Positions 13,855 to 21,437 of a stretch of 26,203 nt of DNA are shown piece after piece. Source of the DNA: a virus. The position numbers were made by a program, and so were the translations under genes. The stretch is from positions 1 to 26,203 of IMG/VR virus record IMGVR_UViG_3300037558_001396, one strand, 5' to 3'. The notes under the pieces were generated by a model, which had not been told where the DNA came from, did not search any database, and worked only from the letters and a program-made list of their open reading frames with translations. Each line of letters opens with the position of its first letter. Position 1 is the stretch's first letter.

Positions 13855-16218
13855 ATGGCGACTAAAGACAAAGAAATAAAAACCGCAAGCAGAAAAGTTA
13901 TTGGTGCAAGTGGCACCGACATTTTCTCGGGCATAATCACAGAGGAATACAACCCGGAACTATCCGGCATACAGGGAATTAAGATTTACGACGAAATGAG
14001 AAAGTCGGACGCAACAGTGCGTGCGGCAATTTCGGCATGTCAGCTTCCTATCCGGCGTGCCAACTGGTTTGTAAAAATCGACAGTGACGACGAAAAGGAC
14101 ATTGAGGTAAGGAACTTCATAGAAAGGGCGTTGTTTGACGAAATGGCGATTACATGGGACGACTTCTTGCGACAAGCGTTGCTCATGCTTCCTTTTGGCG
14201 TCATGCTCTTTGAGAAAGTATTTACCGTAAGGGAAGTGGACGGAGTAAACCGCGTCATTTGGCACAAGTTTGCACCACGCATGCCAAAGAGTATTACGCA
14301 TTGGGAAACAGCAAGCGGCGACACGGGCGTGCAACAGCTTGCAACCGGAACAGTTGCGGCCGTTTCAATACCAATGGAAAAGTTGCTTGTTTTCGTAAAT
14401 GAGATTGAAGGTGAGAACTGGTGGGGTACTTCCCTACTTCGCGCCGCTTATAAACATTGGTTTGTAAAAGCAAACCTTGAACGTATCGACAGCGTTGCTC
14501 ACGAACGCCAAGGCCTTGGAGTACCGGCAGTAAAATTACCACATGGACACAACGACGCAGACGTAACCCGAGCGGAAAACATTTTGAAAAACCTACGTGC
14601 GCATGAGGAAGGATACTTGCTTGAGTACGACGACATGGAAGTTGAGTTTAAGGACATGAAGGCGCACACAACACGCGACCCTTCAAAGACAATGATGTAT
14701 CACAACCGGCAAATTGTATTGTCGGTACTCGCACAGTTTCTTGACCTTGGAAGCGGCGCAACCGGTAGCCGAGCATTGAGCGAGGACCACACCAACTTAT
14801 TTTTGCAATCACTGGAAGCAATCGCCAACAGCTTTGTTGATGTGGTTAACAAGTTTGCCATTAAGGAACTTGTCGACCTCAACTTTGACGGTGTAGAGAT
14901 ATACCCGGAACTCGATTACAACGGCATTTCGCGCGTTGACGTTGATAAACTTTCAACCGCATACCAACGCTTTACACAATCCGGTGGCCTCAAACCAACG
15001 AAGGGCGACGACCAGTACGTGCGTGAGCTTTTGGGCTTGCCGGAACGTACCGACGAGGACGAGGACGTGGAAACAGAAAAAGTCGAGGACATAGAGATTG
15101 AGGAAACGACAGAGGAACTAGGAATGAGCGAGCTATTGCGTAAAAAAAAAATATCCACCGAGGAAATAGAAAAAGCACTTGATAAACGGCTCGAAGGTAT
15201 GGGAATGGCCGAGCAGATAGACCTATTGCTAGGCAACCTAAAGTCAATGCGCGGTTTTAAGAAGCACCAAAGGTTTTTCTCGGTAGCAACCGGCGTGCTT
15301 GGGGACCGGTACGACAAACTCACATGGCGGTACTTCCAAGAAAACAACGACTTTAAGGGTTGGCGACCACTCACCTTTGCAGAGAAAAAAGTTAACTTCA
15401 AAAGCATACAATCGCAAATGGATAAGCTCGAGGGCGAGCTAACCGACAAGAGCCGGAAGTTATTGCAAAAAGAAAAGGACGTGTACCTTGCAAAGCTCAT
15501 GCCGGCAATCCAAAAAAAGGACGTTGCCAAAATCAAAGAGTTGGAAATTGCCTTTTTGAACAGTTACACAAAGTTGCTCAATGACCTTATGCAAGCGGCA
15601 TATACGTTTGGTAAAAATAACGCCGCTCGAGAAATGGGATTGAAAGCGCAACCAAGCAATGCAGACGTGTTGCGCTCAATAACCATAAGTGCGGATAATA
15701 TCGCGGCAAAGCATACGCAACAACTAACGAGTGAAGCCAAAACAGTATTGGCAGACAGATTGGCAAAGGGTGAAAGCCCGGCCACTATTGCCGGCGCGGT
15801 CGACGCGGCAATTGTAAAAGTTATTGAAAAAGTGACCCGGGATACAAGTGCCGTGGTAATTGCCGGACATATCAACCTTGGTCGCAAAACCGTCTTTGAC
15901 CGAAACGCAAGCAAGATTTTTGCATTGCAACGGTCAGAGATATTGGACAGCAAGACGTGTAACTATTGCTTGAGCATTGACGAAAGGATTATTGAAAAAA
16001 CCGACCCACTTGCAAAGATTGGGACTTTCCACAGCAATTGCCGTGGCATTTGGGTTGAGATATTAGAGGCCGAGGAAAACAAGCCGAACATTACCGGAGT
16101 ACCAAACAGCTTGCGCGACCGTATAGGGGACGCGACAAATGAGCTTACCCAACCACCAAAGCCGATTGTCAAAAAGAACACACCGGCAGAAAGGCAAGCA
16201 AAGAAACGGGAAAAGTAA
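13855..16218 (+). CDS. Portal protein fused to Mu gpF-like minor head protein
   Basis: A 787-residue two-part protein. Residues about 1-395 match the DUF935/Mu gp29 portal type (LRQALLMLPFGVMLFEKVF, then WWGTSLLRAAYKHW, then LDLGSGATGSRALSEDH). An acidic linker at about 396-425 follows. The C-terminal part carries the Mu gpF/SPP1 gp7 signature: QRSEILDSKTCNYCLSID with Cys702/Cys705, then HSNCRG with His726/Cys729. Portals form the dodecameric DNA channel; gpF-like proteins sit inside or near it. These are usually separate genes. The frame is continuous, so the fusion is genuine in this sequence. Confidence 0.85.
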   Translation: MATKDKEIKTASRKVIGASGTDIFSGIITEEYNPELSGIQGIKIYDEMRKSDATVRAAISACQLPIRRANWFVKIDSDDEKDIEVRNFIERALFDEMAITWDDFLRQALLMLPFGVMLFEKVFTVREVDGVNRVIWHKFAPRMPKSITHWETASGDTGVQQLATGTVAAVSIPMEKLLVFVNEIEGENWWGTSLLRAAYKHWFVKANLERIDSVAHERQGLGVPAVKLPHGHNDADVTRAENILKNLRAHEEGYLLEYDDMEVEFKDMKAHTTRDPSKTMMYHNRQIVLSVLAQFLDLGSGATGSRALSEDHTNLFLQSLEAIANSFVDVVNKFAIKELVDLNFDGVEIYPELDYNGISRVDVDKLSTAYQRFTQSGGLKPTKGDDQYVRELLGLPERTDEDEDVETEKVEDIEIEETTEELGMSELLRKKKISTEEIEKALDKRLEGMGMAEQIDLLLGNLKSMRGFKKHQRFFSVATGVLGDRYDKLTWRYFQENNDFKGWRPLTFAEKKVNFKSIQSQMDKLEGELTDKSRKLLQKEKDVYLAKLMPAIQKKDVAKIKELEIAFLNSYTKLLNDLMQAAYTFGKNNAAREMGLKAQPSNADVLRSITISADNIAAKHTQQLTSEAKTVLADRLAKGESPATIAGAVDAAIVKVIEKVTRDTSAVVIAGHINLGRKTVFDRNASKIFALQRSEILDSKTCNYCLSIDERIIEKTDPLAKIGTFHSNCRGIWVEILEAEENKPNITGVPNSLRDRIGDATNELTQPPKPIVKKNTPAERQAKKREK

Positions 16219-16235
16219 TACACATGTCCACTGTA

Positions 16236-16265
16236 TTGTCCACAGTTTTATAAATAAGGTATAAT
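16236..16265 (+). promoter_or_regulatory. Promoter with overlapping DnaA-box-like element, leaderless spacing
   Basis: TTGTCC (16236-16241), an 18-nt spacer and TATAAT (16260-16265). The predicted start coincides with the ATG at 16272. The -35 region also forms TTGTCCACA, one mismatch from a DnaA box. An inverted repeat ACTGT-N7-ACAGT spans it, which could be an operator. Confidence 0.65.
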
Positions 16266-16271
16266 AAAATC

Positions 16272-17576
16272 ATGTTAGTAAAGGACCAGAAAACAAAACG
16301 GTTGCCCGTGATATTTCCAATCAACGTGCATGCCTTTGCGGAAACCACCGCAAGCGGCGAAGTGCCACGCGAGATACACGTGTTACCCGTAGGCAAGTGG
16401 AACCACCCGGCCTATGGTCCAATCGTGATTGAGCGCGAGGACGTTGCGCAGTTTAAGGAAAACTTTGACGCGGGCTTGCGTAAAGGCATACCCATTACGG
16501 AAGGCCACGACAACGGTATGAGTGGCGGTGAGCTACCGGCGATAGGTTGGTTTACCGAACTCATTGACAGGGGCGCCAACGGCTTGTATGCCGTGGTAGA
16601 ATGGACCAATAAGGGCAAAACCCTTTTGGCCGAGAAAGCATTTAAGTATTTCTCACCCGAGTTTTACAGTGAGTATGAGGACCCGGAAACCCGGACCATA
16701 CACAACAACGTGCTTGTAGGGGGTGCGTTAACCAATAAGCCCTACTTCAAGGAATTAGAAGCGGTCGTGTTAAGCGAACCGAAAATTAACAACCAATTTA
16801 ACTTTAACGAAACCATGAACTTACAAGAATTACTTGCAAAAAAGGTTGAGGACCTATCCGACGAGGAAAAAGCATTTATCGTCGAGCATAAGGGCGAACT
16901 CAACGACGAGCAAAAAGAAACCTTTAAGTCAGTACTCGACACCGACGGCGGCGACGGCGAAGGTGAGGGCGAGGGTGACGGTGAAGGAACAGAAGGCGGC
17001 GACGAAGGCACCGAGGGTGGCGACGAAGGCGGCGAAGGTGAAGGCGACGGGTCCGGTGAGGGCGACGGCGAAGGCACCGAAGGTGACGGGGAAGGCGAAG
17101 GCGAAGGCCAACAGCAAAACGCGTCAGAGTTTAAGACAGACAAGAAAGGCAATGTCATTATGACAATGGCCGAAGTCAAAGCGCTTACAAACAAGGCAAA
17201 TGCCGGCTATGAAGCGTCAGAGAAATTGCGCAAAGCAGAAATTAAGGCAGAGGCAAGCAAACTCGTCTTTTCCGAGCAGAACTCGAACGGACGCATATTG
17301 CCAAAACATGAGGCAAAAGTATTGTCCTTCATGGAAGGCCTTAACGACAAACAGCGCAAAGAGTTTAGCGAGATTGTAAGTGCAATCCCGGCAACTCAAA
17401 TCTTTAACGAGAGGGGCCACGGTGGAAACACCGAAGGAAGCGCGGCCAGTGAGGTTGAGAACCTTGCGAAAAAGGTAATGAGTGAGAACAAGGGTATGCA
17501 GTATGCCGACGCGGTAACGCAGGTATTCAGCGAAAACCCGGAACTCGCAAAGCGATACGAGCGAGAGCTTGTGTAA
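16272..17576 (+). CDS. Prohead protease with C-terminal scaffold domain (Mu gpI-like)
   Basis: The 434-residue product begins with a Mu gpI-type protease. His79 lies in ITEGHDN, Ser128 in KYFSPEF and the LTN motif at 153-155, like family members that mature proheads. Residues about 182-222 are helical, then an acidic Gly/Glu/Asp linker runs 225-279 (nt 16944-17108). A helical scaffold-type C-terminus follows, rich in Lys, Ala and Glu. An internal ATG at 16815 could give a scaffold alone, as in Mu gpI/gpZ. It is transcribed from its own promoter. Catalytic assignment of His79 and Ser128 is inference from family patterns. Confidence 0.75.
   Translation: MLVKDQKTKRLPVIFPINVHAFAETTASGEVPREIHVLPVGKWNHPAYGPIVIEREDVAQFKENFDAGLRKGIPITEGHDNGMSGGELPAIGWFTELIDRGANGLYAVVEWTNKGKTLLAEKAFKYFSPEFYSEYEDPETRTIHNNVLVGGALTNKPYFKELEAVVLSEPKINNQFNFNETMNLQELLAKKVEDLSDEEKAFIVEHKGELNDEQKETFKSVLDTDGGDGEGEGEGDGEGTEGGDEGTEGGDEGGEGEGDGSGEGDGEGTEGDGEGEGEGQQQNASEFKTDKKGNVIMTMAEVKALTNKANAGYEASEKLRKAEIKAEASKLVFSEQNSNGRILPKHEAKVLSFMEGLNDKQRKEFSEIVSAIPATQIFNERGHGGNTEGSAASEVENLAKKVMSENKGMQYADAVTQVFSENPELAKRYERELV
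16815..17576 (+). CDS. Possible internal start: scaffold protein nested in protease gene
   Basis: ATG at 16815 (Met182) follows ACGAAACC, the same A-rich ACC-ATG context as the starts at 17604 and 18002. The 253-residue product would lack the protease domain and comprise the helical segment, Gly/Glu linker and C-terminal scaffold. Mu encodes its scaffold gpZ by the same nested arrangement within gpI. Only the start context and precedent support it here. Confidence 0.4.
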   Translation: MNLQELLAKKVEDLSDEEKAFIVEHKGELNDEQKETFKSVLDTDGGDGEGEGEGDGEGTEGGDEGTEGGDEGGEGEGDGSGEGDGEGTEGDGEGEGEGQQQNASEFKTDKKGNVIMTMAEVKALTNKANAGYEASEKLRKAEIKAEASKLVFSEQNSNGRILPKHEAKVLSFMEGLNDKQRKEFSEIVSAIPATQIFNERGHGGNTEGSAASEVENLAKKVMSENKGMQYADAVTQVFSENPELAKRYERELV

Positions 17577-17603
17577 CATTAGTAAATTAAACACTTAAAA
17601 ACC

Positions 17604-17972
17604 ATGTCACAATCAATCAAAGATTTTGAACGAACCGGTACCGCCGGCGAGGATATGGACACAAAGCAGTACTATATCGTACAGCAAAGTGCAACGGGCG
17701 ACATTGAGGTTGGCGAAGGCGCAACCGACTTGCTCGTTGGTGTCCTTCAAAACAAGCCGAAGTCGGGGGAAGCGGCACTATACCGTTTTGCCGGTACTTC
17801 AAAAGTTGTCGCAAGTGCGGCAATTGCTATTGGTGCTTATGTCACCACCACGGCGCTTGGTAAGGCAGTTACTACAACTACCGCCGGCGACGTTGTAATT
17901 GGTCGAGCGTTGGAAGCGGCCGCCGCAGACGGCGACGTTATCGAGATACAGCTTACGCACTTCCGCTACTAA
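17604..17972 (+). CDS. Capsid decoration/cement protein (DUF2190-like)
   Basis: A 122-residue protein with a Gly/Ala/Thr-rich beta pattern (DLLVGVLQNKPKSGEAALYRF, then SKVVASAAIAIGAYVTT, then DVVIGRALEAAAADGDVIEIQL). This is characteristic of DUF2190 small trimeric decoration proteins next to major capsid genes. It would bind the outer capsid surface and stabilise it. Position directly before the major capsid gene supports this. Confidence 0.75.
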   Translation: MSQSIKDFERTGTAGEDMDTKQYYIVQQSATGDIEVGEGATDLLVGVLQNKPKSGEAALYRFAGTSKVVASAAIAIGAYVTTTALGKAVTTTTAGDVVIGRALEAAAADGDVIEIQLTHFRY

Positions 17973-18001
17973 AATTATTAACTCTTAATTCTTAAACAAC
18001 C

Positions 18002-18919
18002 ATGTTAGTAATACGCGACGTAGTAGTAGACCCGGTACTTTCCAACGTATCGAAGGCATACCAAAACGAAATGTATATTTCGGAAATGATTATGCCGTCA
18101 ATGAAAGTTGGAACAGAAAACGGGAAATACTACCAATACGACAGGGCGAAGTTTCGCCGAAACACTACAAAGCGTGCGGCCGGTGCGAAGGCCAACGAAG
18201 TTGAGCATGGCCTATCAACGGCTAGTTACTCAACCGAGGACCACGCTTTGAAAGAGAAAACACCTTGGGAAATTATCCGACAGGCAGACACGGCACTTGC
18301 ACCCGAAAGGGACGCAACCGAGAATGTTACGGAACAGTTGCTTATCGACAAAGAAGTTGCACTTGCAACCTCAATGGCGGCAACAGCAACGATTACCCAA
18401 AACACGACACTTTCCGGTACGTCACAATGGAGTGACTACACCAACTCGGACCCTATCGGCGACGTAAAGACCGCCGTAACAACCGTCCAAAAGTCAATTG
18501 GCCGAAAGCCAAACACAATGATTGTTGGTAAGGAAGTGTTCGACAAATTGGCAGACCACCCGGACATTATCGAGAAAGTAAAATACTCACAGCTTGGAGT
18601 ACTCACAGAGGAACTACTTGCGCGAGTATTTAACGTCCAAAAGGTTATCGTAGCCGAAGCTATTTACAACACCGCAACAGAGGGTGCAACAGATAGCATG
18701 AGCTACATTTGGGGCAAGCACGCTTGGTTGGTGTACATTACACCGGCCGCACGCCTTCGCTCAATCACCCTTGGCTTTACCTTCAAGTATGAGGACCGAA
18801 AGACCAAGAAGTGGGACGACGAGGACGCAGAAGCACGTTTTGTTCGTGTAAACGAAAACTACGTGCAGAAGTTTGTCGCAACGGAAGCCGCTTACCTTAT
18901 CAAAAACGCGGTAGCTTAA
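18002..18919 (+). CDS. Major capsid protein (HK97 fold, Mu-type)
   Basis: The 305-residue product has a beta-rich N-arm with YYQYDRAKFRRN, a long helix region (TENVTEQLLIDKEVALATSM) and the P-domain-like segment IGRKPNTMIVGKEVFDKL. The C-terminal part carries a WGKHAWLVYITP motif and aromatic strands. This pattern matches encapsidating proteins of phages with DUF935 portals. No N-terminal delta domain is evident, consistent with a separate scaffold. The gene is followed by a long RNA-type inverted repeat. Confidence 0.8.
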   Translation: MLVIRDVVVDPVLSNVSKAYQNEMYISEMIMPSMKVGTENGKYYQYDRAKFRRNTTKRAAGAKANEVEHGLSTASYSTEDHALKEKTPWEIIRQADTALAPERDATENVTEQLLIDKEVALATSMAATATITQNTTLSGTSQWSDYTNSDPIGDVKTAVTTVQKSIGRKPNTMIVGKEVFDKLADHPDIIEKVKYSQLGVLTEELLARVFNVQKVIVAEAIYNTATEGATDSMSYIWGKHAWLVYITPAARLRSITLGFTFKYEDRKTKKWDDEDAEARFVRVNENYVQKFVATEAAYLIKNAVA

Positions 18920-18941
18920 AGCTCTTTACAAGTTATTGGAT

Positions 18942-19050
18942 TACGGTGGGCCTTCCGGCCCCCGCGCTCACTCGAAACTTAATTGTGGGTAGTGGGATTT
19001 CCATCGATACGCTCAACTTCGGTTGAGCGCGGGGAACGGAAGCCACCGTA
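18942..19050 (+). ncRNA. Candidate structured RNA element after capsid gene
   Basis: Long-range complementarity spans this gap. TACGGTGG (18942-18949) pairs with CCACCGTA (19043-19050). CTTCCG (18952-18957) pairs with CGGAAG (19037-19042). CCCCGCGCTCA (18960-18970) pairs with TGAGCGCGGGG (19024-19034). A UUCG-capped hairpin CGCTCAAC/GTTGAGCG (19010-19029) shares 19024-19029 with the third helix, so two folds compete. No U tract follows, so this is not a simple terminator. Possible roles are mRNA stabilisation, a processing site or regulation. Confidence 0.55.
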
Positions 19051-19067
19051 TTAACTACAAAAACACC

Positions 19068-19553
19068 ATGTCATTAGATAGACGATTTAACCAACGAGTA
19101 AGTGCGCCGGACTTCAAAATGAAGCGAGGGGCAGTAACTCGTCAAAACGGCCTTACTGTAAAGAAGGTCGCAACAGCATTGTTTGACACGGCCGGCACAG
19201 ACAGCGCCGGAGTAGCAAACACAACCATTGCTTCACACGGTACGGGGGTTTACCTTCCGAACGACGCCGTGATTACGCGAGCATGGTTTGAAGTGCTTAC
19301 AACCTTTACGTCAGCAACCGACGCGGCAACCCTAGCAGTTACCACGCAAACGGCCGGTGATGTTAAGGCGGCAATTGCAATTTCAAACGTTGCCAACCCT
19401 TGGGACGCCGGTTATACCGAAGGTATCCAAGCGGGTGCGGCGGCAAACTTTGTCAAGCTATCGGCAGAGCGCGAAATTGTTGTTGCGGTAGCGGTTGAAG
19501 CATTGACCGCCGGCAAAATGGTAATTTTTGTCGAGTACGTTATAGGTGATTAA
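19068..19553 (+). CDS. Virion structural protein, beta-rich
   Basis: The 161-residue product starts at ATGTCA after AAAACACC; the in-frame ATG at 19023 lies inside the RNA element and is rejected. It is Thr/Ala/Val rich with patterns ITRAWFEVLTTFTSATDAATL and REIVVAVAVEALTAGKMVIFVEYVIGD. This matches a protein type common beside Mu-type capsid genes in such phages. Probably a head-associated or head-tail structural component. Confidence 0.55.
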   Translation: MSLDRRFNQRVSAPDFKMKRGAVTRQNGLTVKKVATALFDTAGTDSAGVANTTIASHGTGVYLPNDAVITRAWFEVLTTFTSATDAATLAVTTQTAGDVKAAIAISNVANPWDAGYTEGIQAGAAANFVKLSAEREIVVAVAVEALTAGKMVIFVEYVIGD

Positions 19554-19577
19554 AAATTAAGACAATAAAAAACTACT

Positions 19578-19928
19578 ATGTCAAATTACAAAGTAAAATC
19601 AAATCTTAAGCACGACGGTAAGGAGTTTAAGAAAGGCGACACAATCGACCTTGACGAAGCTACCGCAACGCAGTTGCTTAACGACAACATTATTAGCGAC
19701 CCAAACGCCAACATTGAGGACGAGGAACCGGAAACACCACAGCCACCAGTAAACGAAGTCAAACGAGAGGACGACGACGTAGAAGGTGAGCGAGTAGTTG
19801 CACCGGGAAAGGTCGAGAAGCCACAACCCGGTGACGGTGAGGACACAATACCCGGTGAAGGCGAAGGACAAGGCGAGGGCGAAGGTGAAGGAACCGGCGA
19901 AGGCGAAAATGCCGGCGACAACCTTTAA
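19578..19928 (+). CDS. Structural-region protein with Gly/Glu tail
   Basis: In this 116-residue protein the N-terminal 45 residues form a small domain (YKVKSNLKHDGKEFKKGD, then ATQLLNDNIIS) seen in many phage head modules. Pro/Glu/Asp-rich disordered sequence and a Gly-Glu repeat tail at nt 19855-19921 follow. The tail matches the style of the protease linker. Probably a minor head protein. Confidence 0.5.
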   Translation: MSNYKVKSNLKHDGKEFKKGDTIDLDEATATQLLNDNIISDPNANIEDEEPETPQPPVNEVKREDDDVEGERVVAPGKVEKPQPGDGEDTIPGEGEGQGEGEGEGTGEGENAGDNL

Positions 19929-19941
19929 TCAGTAACCAATT

Positions 19942-20370
19942 ATGTTAACAGCAATCGAAACATTAAGGGCCTCGGCCGCTCAAGTGGCCGGAACCGAAAA
20001 CGGGACGGCAGTTAAGTTGCAACGACACTACACGCAACTTACGGTCATTCTCGACGTGACGGCGGCGGCCACGGCAGTTGACGACACCTTGGACGTGTAC
20101 ATTGACACCTCATTTGACGGTGGCACGACTTGGGTTAACATTGGCCACTTTACCCAAGTATTGGGGAACGGTGGTACAAAGCGTTTCGTCATGTCGTTTG
20201 TGGCCAACCCGGTTGCTTCAAGTAATGCGACAGACGCAACAGCCGACCAAACAGCCGGCAATGCGTTGCAAATTGGTTTTGGCGACCGACTACGCGCCCG
20301 AGGCGTTGTAGTAGACCCAACAGGGGCGGACGCGTCGTTTACTTACGCGGTTACGGCCTTCTTAAAGTAA
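19942..20370 (+). CDS. Virion structural protein, beta-sandwich pattern
   Basis: A 142-residue product with alternating strands rich in Val, Thr, Ala and Asp (YTQLTVILDVTA, DTLDVYIDTSFDGGTTW, RFVMSFVANPV, DRLRARGVVVDPT). The 'YIDTSFDGGTTW' element resembles small phage proteins that form jelly-roll-like or sandwich folds. Position within the head gene run supports a structural role. Confidence 0.5.
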   Translation: MLTAIETLRASAAQVAGTENGTAVKLQRHYTQLTVILDVTAAATAVDDTLDVYIDTSFDGGTTWVNIGHFTQVLGNGGTKRFVMSFVANPVASSNATDATADQTAGNALQIGFGDRLRARGVVVDPTGADASFTYAVTAFLK

Positions 20371-20377
20371 AAACACC

Positions 20378-20719
20378 ATGCACAAAGCTAAAATTACAAG
20401 CGCAGAAAAAGTACGACACCAAGCAAGCAACACCGAGTTTATCGACGTTGCCTTTGACATTGTTAATGCCGAAGGTGAAGTTGTAGAAACCCGACGTATT
20501 GGCTTGGACGTTGCCTCAAGCAAAGAGGACGTGGCAAAAGAAGTAAGCGCACACGTCAAGGAGTACGAAAACGAGCTTGAGAATAAAAAAGTAGATAAGA
20601 AAAGAGAAGCCGCAAACGCCAATGTCCGGGATATTCAAGAAAACCTTGTGGGAAGCGAGGTTGAAATTAGCTCGGATAGCGAACCGGTCGAGGAAGGCGA
20701 CGGCGAAAGCGAAAATTAA
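20378..20719 (+). CDS. Hypothetical structural-module protein
   Basis: A 113-residue product: a beta hairpin N-terminus (EFIDVAFDIVNAEGEVVETRR), a helix with Lys/Glu clusters and an acidic C-terminus ending EEGDGESEN. It starts 7 nt after the previous stop with an AAAACACC-ATG context. No family recognised. Confidence 0.5.
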   Translation: MHKAKITSAEKVRHQASNTEFIDVAFDIVNAEGEVVETRRIGLDVASSKEDVAKEVSAHVKEYENELENKKVDKKREAANANVRDIQENLVGSEVEISSDSEPVEEGDGESEN

Positions 20720-20729
20720 AAGTTTAAGT

Positions 20730-20735
20730 TATAAT
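20730..20735 (+). promoter_or_regulatory. -10 box with leaderless spacing
   Basis: TATAAT at 20730-20735 lies exactly 12 nt before the A of the ATG at 20742, so the transcript would start at the codon. No -35 element is convincing. It repeats the spacing seen at 16272. Confidence 0.5.
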
Positions 20736-20741
20736 CAAACC

Positions 20742-21380
20742 ATGAACACAGTAAGCAAAGAAAAGGCGCGACTACGACTTTACGAAAACGTAAATTACGA
20801 GTTGCGCGACGCGGAAGGGAACCTTAAGCCCCTTTTCCACGTAAACAAACTCGGCCGAAAGGTGCTTGAGTTTGTACGTCGCCATGTAGACGCATACGAC
20901 GCAGAAGGCAACCGCAAAAGTGGTTTCCTAGCGGACCTTGCGCTTTACGGCCTTCGTATCCCGGGAGTAACAGGGCATTGGACCAATAGCATGACTATTG
21001 CCAACCTTATTACAAACGCGGGTGCGGCCGGCGTAGCTTCACGTATCAACGGCTCGGGCGCGGAAGCGGCATTTACATATATCGCAATCGGTACGGGTGC
21101 AGTTGCGGCCGCAGTTGGCGACACGACCCTTGGTGCAGAAATTACAACCGGTGGTGGTGCGCGTGCTAACTCCACAGCGTCACGTGTCACAACAGACGTG
21201 ACCAATGATACCGCACGACTTGTTAACACATTCAACTTTACGGCCTCATTTGCAGTTACCGAAAGTGGTGTGCTTAACGCGGCGACAGTTGGTACCTTGC
21301 TATGTCGTCAAGTATTTTCAGCAATCAACGTTGCCAACGGCGACAGTTTGCAGATAACTTGGGACGTTGACGTTGACTAA
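20742..21380 (+). CDS. Virion-associated protein, Gly/Ala/Thr rich
   Basis: A 212-residue product starting at the leaderless-type ATG at 20742; an in-frame ATG at 20622 lies within the previous gene and is rejected. After a charged N-terminus the body is a Gly/Ala/Thr beta domain (FTYIAIGTGAVAAAVGDTTLG, then VTTDVTNDTARLVNTFNFT). It ends in SLQITWDVDVD. This resembles conserved phage proteins near tail-fibre genes. Probably a structural or fibre-associated protein. Confidence 0.55.
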   Translation: MNTVSKEKARLRLYENVNYELRDAEGNLKPLFHVNKLGRKVLEFVRRHVDAYDAEGNRKSGFLADLALYGLRIPGVTGHWTNSMTIANLITNAGAAGVASRINGSGAEAAFTYIAIGTGAVAAAVGDTTLGAEITTGGGARANSTASRVTTDVTNDTARLVNTFNFTASFAVTESGVLNAATVGTLLCRQVFSAINVANGDSLQITWDVDVD

Positions 21381-21388
21381 AGATAATC

Positions 21389-21397
21389 TGCTATAAG
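21389..21397 (+). promoter_or_regulatory. Weak extended -10 before tail gene
   Basis: CTGC-TATAAG with hexamer 21392-21397 (TGn extended). Start predicted near 21404. A three-codon ATG GAA ACG TGA unit at 21412 lies between it and the tail gene, and may affect translation. Confidence 0.4.
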
Positions 21398-21437
21398 TAG
21401 AGCCAATTAGCATGGAAACGTGAGCGGACAAAAAACC

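Noticed and set aside
16834-17163. Alternative-frame open frame over the Gly/Glu linker
   Set aside because: Low-complexity GGCGAAGG-type DNA leaves all frames open; the frame lacks a start context and is Lys/Ala/Thr repeat only.
18811-19026. Open frame overlapping the capsid 3' end and the RNA element
   Set aside because: It overlaps the major capsid gene out of frame, and its end lies in the inverted repeat; no domain or start context.
18942-19050. Intrinsic terminator after the capsid gene
   Set aside because: The helix is long and GC-rich but no T tract follows (CCGTATTAACTAC), so it lacks the key terminator feature.
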